Below, in pieces: positions 1 through 7,863 of a stretch of 64,000 nucleotides of DNA. Positions within the stretch are counted from its first letter, which is position 1. Each line of letters starts with the position of its first letter. The position numbers were made by a program, and so were the translations under genes. This stretch comes from Hyalangium versicolor (GTDB taxonomy: Bacteria; Myxococcota; Myxococcia; Myxococcales; Myxococcaceae). The stretch spans positions 1 to 64,000 of the forward strand of contig NZ_JAHXBF010000031.1 of NCBI RefSeq assembly GCF_020103695.1, given 5' to 3'. The notes beneath the pieces were generated by a model. That model was not told where the DNA came from and did not search any database. It saw nothing but the letters and a program-made list of their open reading frames with translations.

Positions 1-60
1 CAGCCGGATTGCCTCCGCCCTGAACTCGGGCGTGAAGCTCCGTCTCTTCCTTCGTTCCAT
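1..60 (-). CDS. IS3-family transposase OrfA, N-terminal 20 residues only
   Basis: Reading leftwards from the ATG at 60, the translation begins MERRKRRSFTPEF and continues to the window edge. Basic residues followed by a SFTPEF-type motif are the usual opening of the OrfA helix-turn-helix protein of IS3-family transposons, which binds the IS ends; OrfB, made by frameshifting, carries the DDE catalytic domain. A GAGAGG Shine-Dalgarno-like stretch lies 9 bases before this ATG. An in-frame ATG at 69 is possible but would touch that stretch. Only 20 codons are visible, so intactness cannot be judged. Confidence 0.6.
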   Translation of the reverse strand, partial: MERRKRRSFTPEFRAEAIRL

Positions 61-120
61 GGGACACATCCTCTCGTGTTTCGACTCATCAGGGGTGTCC
101 ACAAAATCGGGGCAGGCTCA
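1..120 (-). mobile_element. End of an IS3-family insertion sequence, cut by the window edge
   Basis: The bottom strand from 120 reads TGAGCCTGCCCCGATTTTG, a TG-starting terminus of the kind IS3-family elements carry. It is followed about 60 bases later by the start of an OrfA-type transposase. The rest of the element lies left of the window, so its length, second inverted repeat and target duplication cannot be seen. The outermost bases supply the TGA that closes the broken gene to the right, which suggests the element landed inside or at the end of that gene. The family assignment rests on the transposase N-terminus plus the terminus, and the exact boundary at 120 is inferred. Confidence 0.6.
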
Positions 121-1156
121 GGTGGCATTGACGAGGAAAGAGAAGCGCTTGCGCTGGAGCACCTGTGCGGCCGCAGCCTCCATGGGCCTCAGCGCGCCGA
201 GCCTCACGGCGGACCAGTCCTCCAACGCCTCCACCAGCCGGGGCATGTCCACCCGACGCTGCAATGCGAGGAACTCCGCGGGAGAGGGGCACTGGAAGAA
301 GGGCGCCAGCAGCTCTTCATCCCACCAGGTGGAGGAGTCCGGCCAGCCTTCCGGTACGGCCAGCCCCCCGCACGAGGGCGGGCCTTGAGAGGGCTCCGCA
401 CTGGCCGCCGCGCGCACGGCCATCTCCTCCGGGCTCACCAGGGCCACGTCCGTGCCCACCACGGGACGCCGTCCCATCCACATGCGCCAGCATCACTGGC
501 GGCGAACCTCCCCCGGCCCTGCCCCAGTCCCGCACCGCAGACAGCCCCAGCGTGTAGCGCCCTGGTTCAGATGACGCTCGGGTGACGACATGAGCCAGAT
601 CCACCTCGGCCTGCGCTCCCGTGAGGCGAGCGCTCAGCACATCCGAGGCGAACGCCTCCACGTAGAGGGGCCCCAACGTGCCGGTGAGAAAGGCGCCGGC
701 CGGGTGGGAGTCCGGGTCGGCCCAGTTGGAGTAGCGCCGCACCAGATGCCCGGACAGCAGGCTGTAGCCCTCCAGCGCCCCGACCCACAGGGCCACCGGA
801 GACGTGGGGCCACCCAGCTTCAGGGCTCGCACCCACTGTCCCCAATCCGAGAGACTGTCCCAGTCCTCCCGCCGTACCTCCTCCGCCCCTGCCTCGCCGC
901 CCCACAGCCGCAGCCGCACGGGAGTACCCATGTTGAGACCGAACTCCTCGCCTCCGTCCACCACCAGCGTGGGCTCTACCTGCATGAAGCCCTCGGGCCT
1001 CCTCCCTCTTGGTAGAAGCACCAGCGTGGCGGCCTCTCCTCGCGTGAGCCAGTGCCACCTCTCGGCCGATGTGGTGGGAACAGTCTCAGCTGCGGGCGCC
1101 GCATCCTCCTCTGGGGTCTGCGCCAGCCAGAGCAGCATCATCAGCGAGGGCATCAT
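121..1156 (-). pseudogene. Frameshifted and IS-interrupted gene for an exported protein of unknown function
   Basis: The first part starts at ATGATG (1156/1153), 7 bases after AGGAG. It encodes a short hydrophobic leader (MMPSLMMLLWLAQ) followed by alternating polar/hydrophobic stretches that could be beta strands of an envelope protein. Near 475-495 good coding sense jumps to another frame. The continuation (RPVVGTDVALVSPEEM onward) runs to FSFLVNAT, where it hits a TGA formed by the IS terminus at 118-120. Two lesions, a one-base frameshift and an insertion, argue that this is a dead gene. A sequencing error at the frameshift is the alternative. The family is not recognised. Confidence 0.6.
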
Positions 1157-1344
1157 TGGAGGCTCCTGGAAAGGCAGCCTCCAGACTACCCAGCGCCGCC
1201 GACACACCTGCTGCCCTCGACTCTTCGGGGCAAGATCAGATTGTTGTCAATCTGGGGGACACGTCCGACAGGTCCACAAGAAACCGCGGCCCCGCGATCC
1301 GCACCTTCCGGAACACGGGGCCGCTGTTCATCCCCCCTCTGCCT

Positions 1345-2058
1345 CTACGACAGCCTCACCTTCTCCGCCCGCTTCACCCCCACTCCCGCCCCCATCACCG
1401 AGTACTGGCTCATCAGCCCTTCAATCAGCTTGTCCACCTGCCCCAACGGGATGGTCCGGATCTCCATCACCGACTCCTCCTTGTGCCGGTTGAGCTGCAC
1501 CCTCACCGGCGTGCCCTGCGGCAGGTGCCTCATGATGGCCTCCCGGTAGCCGTCCACCAGCGTCCGCTCCTGCTCCGGGTACGGCTTGGACTCAGGCTCC
1601 GCCCTCACCAGCTTGAGCGCCTGGCGCAACTCCTCCGTGCTGCAGTCGGCGAACAGCTTGGGCTCCACCTTCCCCTTCTTGTCCGGCACCTGGATGAGCG
1701 CAGTTCCCGGCTCCTCGTAGTCCACCTCCAGCTTCGTGGCCTCCTTGTAGCTCAGCAGCAGCCTCAGCCTCGACATCCCGTAGCGCGCTCCCACCTCCTC
1801 GCGGAACACCCGCGCCACCGCGCTGTAGTCCAGCAACGACGTGCGAGACACCTCCTTCACGTTGTTGCACAGGTAGTCCAGCGGGCTCTTGTACTCCTTC
1901 GAGCCCTCCAGCAGCTTGCTGTCCACCAGGTAGTTGTACAGCAAACCCATCCTCATGTAGTTGCGCGTCTGCCCATTCACCAACTGCAGCATTTCCTCCA
2001 ACGCCTCCTGCTCCGTCAGCCCCTCGTAGGGGTTGGCGATGTTCGGCTTGTTCGTCAC
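1345..2058 (-). CDS. Hypothetical protein, 237 residues, family not recognised
   Basis: A soluble, charged protein without signal peptide or membrane segment. It opens with VTNKPNIANPYEGLTEQ, a helical region rich in Leu/Glu/Tyr follows, and the end is GVGVKRAEKVRLS. The GTG start at 2058 is preferred because GGGAG lies 7 bases upstream. The frame stays open to a GTG at 2172 but has no ribosome site there and would add a Ser/Arg-rich stretch. Base composition is similar to the core genes. It lies between a broken gene and the lower-GC restriction region, so it may belong to accessory DNA. I can assign no function from motifs. Confidence 0.6.
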   Translation of the reverse strand: MTNKPNIANPYEGLTEQEALEEMLQLVNGQTRNYMRMGLLYNYLVDSKLLEGSKEYKSPLDYLCNNVKEVSRTSLLDYSAVARVFREEVGARYGMSRLRLLLSYKEATKLEVDYEEPGTALIQVPDKKGKVEPKLFADCSTEELRQALKLVRAEPESKPYPEQERTLVDGYREAIMRHLPQGTPVRVQLNRHKEESVMEIRTIPLGQVDKLIEGLMSQYSVMGAGVGVKRAEKVRLS

Positions 2059-2289
2059 TGGGATGCTCCCGCCCTCGTTGAACCTGCCTCGGCTGCTCAG
2101 GCTCGACCGGCTCTCTCTGGGCGCCGCCGGTTGCTCGCCATAAAGCAGATCCGAGGCCAACCTCCGGGCCACGGAAATTCAGCCACTTGCGCGCACGGCA
2201 CCGTCCACAATGAGAGACTTCAGTCCACGGCGCGAGACGGAGGGGCCGCAAGGGCTCGCCAACGACGCAGGGGCCGACCCCTTACGACA

Positions 2290-2305
2290 GTCCGAACGTT
2301 CGGAC
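2290..2305. promoter_or_regulatory. Perfect 16-bp palindrome, possible operator
   Basis: GTCCGAACGTTCGGAC reads identically on both strands, and a half-site-like TCCGAACG recurs at 2315-2322. It sits about 230 bases upstream of the GTG start of the leftward gene ending at 1345, in a stretch without a convincing intact gene. A dimeric repressor site is the simplest reading. A chance palindrome in a recombined region is possible. Confidence 0.35.
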
Positions 2306-2402
2306 CGATGCCGATCCGAACGCGCCCTTTCGACACCCCAAGCATTCGAACAAAGGCTGTCTCCCTCTCGAAGCCCCCTCACCCCGACCACCGGGAGTCT
2401 CC

Positions 2403-2648
2403 TACGGACTCGCCATCCGCACTGAGCAACCGAAGTGGTCGAAAGAAGGCTTCGAAGAACAGTACATCAGCGGAAGCCCCGACGTAGAAACCCGCCGTGA
2501 CTCACTGATGAGAGCGCTCCAACCCGTGTTTGGCGGAACGCCGCAGCCTGACGAGTTTCCTGTTTACAAGCAGGAGGTGTGGGCTCCGAGGGTAGACGCG
2601 CTCATCTCCGCACTGAAGAACTCCATGCCCGGAGAGAATGTGGTGTAG
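2403..2648 (+). pseudogene. Coding remnant, C-terminal fragment of an unrecognised protein
   Basis: One frame, ending at TAG 2646-2648, gives 81 codons with protein-like composition (many Glu/Asp/Lys, few rare runs): YGLAIRTEQPKWSKEGFEE at its start and DALISALKNSMPGENVV at its end. The frame stays open leftwards to about 2280, but upstream sense fades into Pro/Arg-rich translation and there is no credible start with a ribosome site. This looks like the 3-prime end of a gene whose front was lost, which fits the patchwork nature of the stretch from 2059 to 2778. A small intact gene with a non-ATG start cannot be excluded. Confidence 0.35.
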
Positions 2649-2697
2649 GAGTCGAGCCCTGAGGTGAAGGCCTGCGCCCAGGCAGGAGTCCTGCTCC

Positions 2698-2727
2698 TTG
2701 ACACAACCGCTGTAGCCTGAGCTACAG
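2698..2727 (+). promoter_or_regulatory. Candidate promoter/operator in front of the first mrr-like gene
   Basis: TTGACA at 2698-2703 matches a sigma-70 -35 box exactly. Immediately after it, CTGTAGC-CTGA-GCTACAG (2710-2727) is a perfect 7-bp inverted repeat covering the spacer and the place where a -10 box would lie. No good -10 hexamer is visible. The arrangement is what an autorepressed or silenced promoter looks like; alternatively the repeat is a leader hairpin. The gene starts 50 bases downstream. Confidence 0.4.
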
Positions 2728-2778
2728 GATTCGCCACGATTCTTGCCACATCCCGAGCGAATGTAACGCTTTCGGGCT

Positions 2779-3789
2779 GTGACATCGAGCCAGAGTGAAT
2801 CCCAAGAGTCTCTCGTCAAGTCCGCCAGGCTGCATCGCACCGTCGATGTCCCTCAAGCGGATCGCCTTGAGAACATCCGGCAATTGATTGCCGCCACGAA
2901 GGAAGGCATCCAACACCCTGCTGCTCTTCGCGAACTCCTTGGAGTCGACGAGCGCCATTTCGCATACTACCGCAGAGCCGCCACGATTTTGGGATTGCTG
3001 GCGGATCGCGACGACGGTCGCCTCGATCTCACCGATAACGGGCGCGCGCTCCTCGGAACAAAAGAGCGCTCCCCAGAAGAACGCCGCCAATTTCAAGCAG
3101 CGATCATTTCCGCGCGCGGTCTGAAGCCATTTCAGTCCTTCTTCGAAGGAGAGGAGGTTTCATTCGAGGAGATCTCGTACCGGCTTGCTCAACTCACCGG
3201 CCTCTCGAAGACAACCGCCGATCGACGCGCGCAGACGCTCATGCGCTGGCGTGAATATGTACGGGCACCCGAGGCGGCCCTGGCTGGCCCCGAACTTCCC
3301 AATCTGACATCGCAGTTGGCATCCCTCATCGCCACGCATAACGCCCTCGCCAAGCAAAGGTATCTCGAATGGCTCTTGAAAATGGAACCGGCCGCATTCG
3401 AGAACCTTGTGGGCCAACTCGTTGAAGCCCTCAATCATCGCGAAGTGGAAGTCACCGGACGATCAGGCGACGGAGGAGTGGATGTACGGGCAGTTCGCGT
3501 CGATCAATGGGGGCATGCTGCACCGATCGCTGTTCAAGTCAAGCGTTACAGCAAGTCCATCGGGCGTAGAACGGTGGATGAACTGCTCGGAACGATTGTC
3601 CGCGAGAGGTTCGTAGCAGGAATTCTCGTGACGACCTCGGATTTCTCAAAGGATGCACAGAAGGCAGCATCACTGGCGCCTCAAATCCAATTGGTCAATG
3701 GTGCTCAACTCGTGGATCTGCTCGCCGAGCACGGCGTAGCGATCGCTTACGGCCATTATGGCGAACTGGTCCTGGCCACGAGCGACTGA
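2779..3789 (+). CDS. Mrr-like restriction endonuclease with N-terminal winged-helix-like region
   Basis: The protein has 336 residues. The C-terminal part (about 200-325) is an Mrr_cat / PD-(D/E)XK nuclease domain: FENLVGQLVEAL, then GRSGDGGVDV with the metal-binding Asp, then VQVKRYSK with the QxK element, and a predicted core ending LVNGAQLVDLLAEHGV. The first 170 residues are helical, with DRLENIRQLI and LGLLADRDDGRLDLTDNGRALL looking like a winged-helix target-recognition region. Mrr enzymes are type IV restriction factors cutting modified foreign DNA. It starts with GTG and has no obvious ribosome site. The gene is visibly less GC-rich than the core genes, suggesting transfer. It converges on a second mrr gene 105 bases away; no methyltransferase is nearby. 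Confidence 0.8.
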   Translation: MTSSQSESQESLVKSARLHRTVDVPQADRLENIRQLIAATKEGIQHPAALRELLGVDERHFAYYRRAATILGLLADRDDGRLDLTDNGRALLGTKERSPEERRQFQAAIISARGLKPFQSFFEGEEVSFEEISYRLAQLTGLSKTTADRRAQTLMRWREYVRAPEAALAGPELPNLTSQLASLIATHNALAKQRYLEWLLKMEPAAFENLVGQLVEALNHREVEVTGRSGDGGVDVRAVRVDQWGHAAPIAVQVKRYSKSIGRRTVDELLGTIVRERFVAGILVTTSDFSKDAQKAASLAPQIQLVNGAQLVDLLAEHGVAIAYGHYGELVLATSD

Positions 3790-3894
3790 TGTTGAGAGGC
3801 CCTGGGTGAACATCTGTGCTGAGACTGCCTCGATTCTGTGGCTCTCTAGCACTGGGACTGCTCCAGTTCCGTGAACACCCTCGATGTGCGCTTC

Positions 3895-4827
3895 TCACTC
3901 GCCTTCGAAGTAATCGGTATCAATCTTCGGAATTCGCAGAGCCTCTGCGGCCACCCCGACACCATGTTCGATCATCAACTCGGCGAGTTGAGCACCGTCG
4001 ATGAGGACAACGCTCCCTCGCGCCTGTCGCGCGGCCTCGCGAGCAGGGCCCGAGATCGTCCCTGATGTGATTAGCACGCCCTTATCCGCCCCTTGGAGTT
4101 GAAGCGCGCCCATGAACGCCTGGATCTGTGGCGCCCCTACCTGTCCCTGCCACTTCTTCGCCTGGACGTAGACCTTCTGGAGCCCGAGCCGGTCGAGCGC
4201 AACAATCCCGTCGATTCCGCCGTCGCCAGAACGCCCGGTCCGAACCAGTGCCTTCCGGCTCGTGCCGTACCCGAGCGCATAGAGGACATCGAGCACGAGC
4301 GACTCAAACTCCGCAGGGGTTTGCTGAGCGATGTGCTCAAGGAGGTCTCTCGCGACGCTCGCTCGGATCTGGATCAGCGCGTCTTCGATCTGCTCGCGGG
4401 GACTCCGGGTTTCCGCCTTCGCCTCGTTGGCGGCCGCCGTCCGAGCCGTGCGCTGCGCTCCATTCGAGCTGGCAAGCGACTGGATGGATACGTCGCGGGA
4501 CTGGCTTCCGATTCGCTCCACCTCATTCTCCGGAAGTTTCCCTCCATGCGCATCCAGCAACTTTCGCCCAGCGTCGGTGATGAGCCACGAGCCACGAGCG
4601 GGCGCGCTCGAGAGTCCTGCTCGCTTCAACGCGTCATGCGCCCAGCCGATGCGGTTTTGGAAGACGGGCTGCATACCACTTGGCAACAACGTGGCCCGAT
4701 CTGCCTCCGAAAGAGAGAGACGATTCGCCAGTTCCTCGTACACGACCCGCGTACGGACTGGTGCTTGCTGCTCTCCGAAGTACTGGAGGAGTGGCCCGAT
4801 GAATTGATCGTAGCTGGGAAGTGACAT
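3895..4827 (-). CDS. mrr: Mrr restriction system protein
   Basis: The product has 310 residues with the classic two-part Mrr layout. The N-terminal Mrr_N winged helix (1-100) contains PSYDQFIGPLLQYF and RIGWAHDALKRAGL. The C-terminal Mrr_cat nuclease (about 165-290) contains FESLVLDVLYALGYG, TGRSGDGGIDG and VYVQAKKWQ, which supply the PD-(D/E)XK metal and catalytic residues. Type IV restriction of methylated DNA is the family role. The ATG at 4827 is preferred over an upstream in-frame start at 4965 because homologues begin at SLPSYDQF-like sequence and the extra 46 residues are low-complexity. It converges with the other Mrr-like gene and lies just beyond the tRNA-Leu terminator. Confidence 0.88.
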   Translation of the reverse strand: MSLPSYDQFIGPLLQYFGEQQAPVRTRVVYEELANRLSLSEADRATLLPSGMQPVFQNRIGWAHDALKRAGLSSAPARGSWLITDAGRKLLDAHGGKLPENEVERIGSQSRDVSIQSLASSNGAQRTARTAAANEAKAETRSPREQIEDALIQIRASVARDLLEHIAQQTPAEFESLVLDVLYALGYGTSRKALVRTGRSGDGGIDGIVALDRLGLQKVYVQAKKWQGQVGAPQIQAFMGALQLQGADKGVLITSGTISGPAREAARQARGSVVLIDGAQLAELMIEHGVGVAAEALRIPKIDTDYFEGE

Positions 4828-5045
4828 GAGTCGGCATCCTTCGGCTGGCTCTACTTCTGCGGGACAGCTTCCCGCACGAACATCTTCGAGCAGGGTCATG
4901 CCAGGTAGCGACGATGTCCGCCCTTGCGCTTGCCGACGCGGAGGGGCTCGCCCCCCATCACTCACCTCGCCTCACTGAGCAGCCCTCGGCGCGCGCCCCA
5001 ACGGTACATCGACGGCACATCGCCAAGAGCCATCTCCCAGAAACG

Positions 5046-5079
5046 AAAAAAGCCCCCGAGTCGCTTGGACTCGGAGGCT
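5046..5079 (-). terminator. Rho-independent terminator after tRNA-Leu
   Basis: On the bottom strand a GC-rich stem (AGCCTCCGAGTC / GACTCGGGGGCT) around a short CAAGC loop is followed directly by a run of T. It lies a few bases beyond the 3-prime end of the tRNA and would end the gap-pgk-tpiA-secG-tRNA transcript. Confidence 0.9.
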
Positions 5080-5088
5080 CTTTCGGAG

Positions 5089-5170
5089 TGCCCAGGGCGG
5101 GATTCGAACCCGCACACCTTTCGGCGCCACCCCCTCAAGATGGTGTGTCTACCAGTTCCACCACCTGGGC
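5089..5170 (-). tRNA. tRNA-Leu (anticodon GAG)
   Basis: The bottom strand folds as a class II tRNA. The acceptor is GCCCAGG paired with CCTGGGC, the D region is GGTGGAACTGGTAGACAC, the anticodon arm is CCATC-TTGAGGG-GGTGG (GAG in the loop), then a short variable arm and GGGTTCGAATCCC as T arm. The A discriminator is at 5089; CCA is not encoded. It follows secG, the same neighbour the GAG tRNA-Leu (leuU) has in Escherichia coli. Confidence 0.95.
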
Positions 5171-5248
5171 AATTTCTACGCGGCCCATGTACCTGAACCG
5201 CGTCGGGTCACGCAACGGTTTTCAACCGTCGCGCTCCCCTCTTTCTTC

Positions 5249-5737
5249 CTACGGCGCAGGAGCCGGCGTCGGTGCCGCAGGCTGCGTCGGTGCCGGAACC
5301 GTCCCTGCCGGGTTGGCCGGAGCCGCCTCAGGCGCAGGCACCGGCGTCTCGCGCGGCTGCTCCATGGTCGCCGGAGCACCCGTCCCAGCAGGCGCGGGAG
5401 CCTGAGCGCCCGTCGCATCCGTGGCACCCGTCGTCGTCCCCGGAGCGCCCGGCGTCGCAGGAGCCGTAGCCGCCGGCTTCTTGCTCGTCGTCCCCGCCGC
5501 CACCGACGTCTTCAATCCCACGAAGGACAGGCCCAGCGAGGTGAGGAAGAACAGCGCCGCGCAGACGCCCGTCACCTTGCTCAGGAAGGTCACCGCTCCA
5601 CGGCCACCGAACGCGCTCGTAGCCGCGCCACCACCCAGCGCCGCGCCCATGCCCGCGTCCTTACCGGGCTGCAGCAGGATGACGAAGATCATGAACACGC
5701 ACAGCAGGACGTGCACGATCGTGAAGAAGGTCAGCAT
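5249..5737 (-). CDS. secG: Preprotein translocase subunit SecG
   Basis: SecG is the small accessory subunit of the SecYEG inner-membrane channel. It shows two membrane helices, MLTFFTIVHVLLCVFMIFVI and a second around residues 55-75 (VCAALFFLTSLGLSFVG). Between them is the conserved LLQPGKDAGMGAALGGG-type cytoplasmic loop and the FGGRGAVTFLSKVT motif. At 162 residues it is about twice the usual bacterial length; the excess is an Ala/Pro/Thr-rich low-complexity C-terminal tail from about residue 80. It is the last protein gene of the gap-pgk-tpiA unit, about 100 bases after tpiA, with the tRNA behind it. Confidence 0.93.
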   Translation of the reverse strand: MLTFFTIVHVLLCVFMIFVILLQPGKDAGMGAALGGGAATSAFGGRGAVTFLSKVTGVCAALFFLTSLGLSFVGLKTSVAAGTTSKKPAATAPATPGAPGTTTGATDATGAQAPAPAGTGAPATMEQPRETPVPAPEAAPANPAGTVPAPTQPAAPTPAPAP

Positions 5738-5836
5738 GGCTTCTCTTTCAGACGCTCAAAATTGGAAAGGACGCGCACCCTACACAACCGGATACCGGGG
5801 TGACAACTTCTTCCAGCCACCCCGGCCCCGTCACAC

Positions 5837-6607
5837 TCAGGCGCCCGCCTTGATGATGGTCGCGAAGTCGCTCGCCTTCAGGCTTGCCCCGCCCACGAGC
5901 GCCCCGTCCACGTCCTTCTGCCCCAGCAATTCCGCGGCGTTGTCCGGCTTCACGCTCCCGCCGTACTGGATCCGCACCTGCTCGGCCGTCCCCCCGTCGT
6001 ACAGCCGGGAGAGCTGCGAGCGGATGGCCGCGTGGACCTCCTGCGCCTGGGCGGTCGTCGCCGTCCGCCCCGTGCCGATCGCCCACACCGGCTCGTAGGC
6101 CAGCACGAACTTCGCCACGTCCGCCGCACCAAACCCCGCCAGCCCGCCCTTCACCTGCCGCTCCACCACCTCCAGCGTCCGCCCACCCTCGCGCTCGGCC
6201 AGCGTCTCGCCCACGCAGAGGATCGGCACCAGGCCCGCCTTCACCACCGCCTGCGCCCGCTTGTTCACCGTCTCGTCCGTCTCACCGAAGAACTGCCGGC
6301 GCTCCGAGTGCCCCAGAATCACGTAGGTGCACCCCAGCTCCTTCAGCATCGACGCGGACACCTCTCCGGTGAACGCACCCGACGCCTCCCAGTGGCAGTT
6401 CTGCGCCGCCAGCTTCAGGTTCGAGTCCTCGATGGCCTTCGCCACCGGGTGCAGCGACACGAACGGCGGCGCGATGACGATCTCCACCTTGTCGCGCAGC
6501 ACCGACACCATGCCCCGAAGCTCTCGCACCAGCGCGAGCGCCTCGGTCACCGTCTTGTTCATCTTCCAATTGCCGGCGATGACTTTCCGGCGAGGCTCCG
6601 CGGCCAT
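5837..6607 (-). CDS. tpiA: Triosephosphate isomerase
   Basis: Interconverts dihydroxyacetone phosphate and glyceraldehyde 3-phosphate in the cytoplasm. The 256 residues show all signature segments: AGNWKMNK with the substrate-binding Lys, ILGHSERR with the catalytic His, [11 protein letters not shown] with the catalytic Glu and loop 6, and YGGSVKP near the end. The ATG at 6607 is chosen because GGAGGGA lies just upstream and homologues begin at the same place; an in-frame start 18 bases further up is less likely. It lies 26 bases after pgk in the same operon. Confidence 0.97.
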   Translation of the reverse strand: MAAEPRRKVIAGNWKMNKTVTEALALVRELRGMVSVLRDKVEIVIAPPFVSLHPVAKAIEDSNLKLAAQNCHWEASGAFTGEVSASMLKELGCTYVILGHSERRQFFGETDETVNKRAQAVVKAGLVPILCVGETLAEREGGRTLEVVERQVKGGLAGFGAADVAKFVLAYEPVWAIGTGRTATTAQAQEVHAAIRSQLSRLYDGGTAEQVRIQYGGSVKPDNAAELLGQKDVDGALVGGASLKASDFATIIKAGA

Positions 6608-6633
6608 GCTCCCTCCCTGCTCCACCTACGTGG

Positions 6634-7824
6634 CTACTTGGTCTCCAGCGCCTTGATGCCCGGCAGCGCGATGCCCTCGAGGAACTCGAGCGACGCGCCA
6701 CCACCCGTGGACACGTGCGTCATCTTGTCCCCGTACCCCATCTGCTGTACCGCCGCCGCGCTGTCTCCGCCGCCGATCACCGTCACCGCGCCCTTGTTGT
6801 TGGCCATCGCCTCGGCCACGACGCGCGTTCCCTCGGCGAACTTGTCCACCTCGAACAGGCCCATGGGCCCGTTCCACACCACCGTCTTCGCGTTGCGGAT
6901 GTGCTGGGTGAACTGCGCCCGCGACTTCGGGCCAATATCCAGGCCCATCTTGTCCGCGGGGATGTTGCGGTCCGCCGTCTCCTCCTTGCTGCTCTTCTCG
7001 GACGGCTCGGTGCCCACCACGTGGTCCACCGGCAGGATGATCTCCGTCTTCAGCCGCTGCGCCGCATCCAGGATCTTCGTGGCCAGCGCCAGCTTGTCCT
7101 CTTCCACCCGGCTCTTGCCCACCTCGGCGCCCTGCACCTTCAGGAAGGTGTACGCCATGGCACCGCCAATCAGCAGCGCGTCCACCTTGGGCAGCAGGTT
7201 CTCGATCACCTTGATCTTGTCGCTCACCTTCGCGCCGCCCAGGATGGCCACGAAGGGCTTCTCCGGGTTCTTCAGCACGCGGCCCAGGTACTCGATCTCC
7301 TTCTTCATCAGGAAGCCGGCCGCCTTCTCCTTCACGAAGGGCACCATGCCGGCCGTGGAGGCGTGGGCGCGGTGCGCCGTGCCGAACGCGTCGTTCACGT
7401 ACACGTCCGCCAGGGACGCCAGCTCGCGCGCGAACGACTCGTCGTTGGCCTCCTCCTCCTTGTGGAAGCGCAGGTTCTCCAGCACCAACACCTGCCCGTC
7501 CTTCAGCTCCTTCACCTGCTTCTTCACAGCGTCGCCCACGCAGTCATCCGCGAGGATGACTTCATGCTTGGGCCCCAGCAGCTCCGCCAGCTTCGAGGCA
7601 GCCGGCTCCAGCGAGAACTTCGGCTCGGGCCCCGCCTTGGGGCGCCCGAGGTGGGAGGCGAGAATGACCTTGCCACCCATCTCCAACGCGCGGCGGATGG
7701 TGGGCAGCGCCTCTCGGATACGGGTGTCGTCGGTGACGCGCTTGCCCTCGAGCGGGACGTTGAAGTCCACGCGGATGAAGACGCGCTTGCCGGTCAACTG
7801 CAGGTCATCGATGTAGCGAATCAT
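6634..7824 (-). CDS. pgk: Phosphoglycerate kinase
   Basis: Transfers phosphate from 1,3-bisphosphoglycerate to ADP. The length of 396 residues is normal. The N-terminal domain has VFIRVDFNVPLEGKRVTDD and the HLGRPK basic patch, the hinge has NDAFGTAHRAHAS, and the nucleotide domain has GGAKVSDKI and VWNGPMGLFE, with the GGGDSAAAV and STGGGASLEFLEG glycine loops at the end. It begins 39 bases after gap, in one transcription unit with gap, tpiA and secG. Confidence 0.98.
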   Translation of the reverse strand: MIRYIDDLQLTGKRVFIRVDFNVPLEGKRVTDDTRIREALPTIRRALEMGGKVILASHLGRPKAGPEPKFSLEPAASKLAELLGPKHEVILADDCVGDAVKKQVKELKDGQVLVLENLRFHKEEEANDESFARELASLADVYVNDAFGTAHRAHASTAGMVPFVKEKAAGFLMKKEIEYLGRVLKNPEKPFVAILGGAKVSDKIKVIENLLPKVDALLIGGAMAYTFLKVQGAEVGKSRVEEDKLALATKILDAAQRLKTEIILPVDHVVGTEPSEKSSKEETADRNIPADKMGLDIGPKSRAQFTQHIRNAKTVVWNGPMGLFEVDKFAEGTRVVAEAMANNKGAVTVIGGGDSAAAVQQMGYGDKMTHVSTGGGASLEFLEGIALPGIKALETK

Positions 7825-7863
7825 GTCTCTCGGTCTCCCTCTCGGTGCGCCCTGTGCCGCGGA

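Noticed and set aside
5089-5170. tRNA-Leu as a proven attachment site of an integrated element
   Set aside because: No second copy of the tRNA 3-prime end and no integrase is visible in the window; kept only as an inference about the region.
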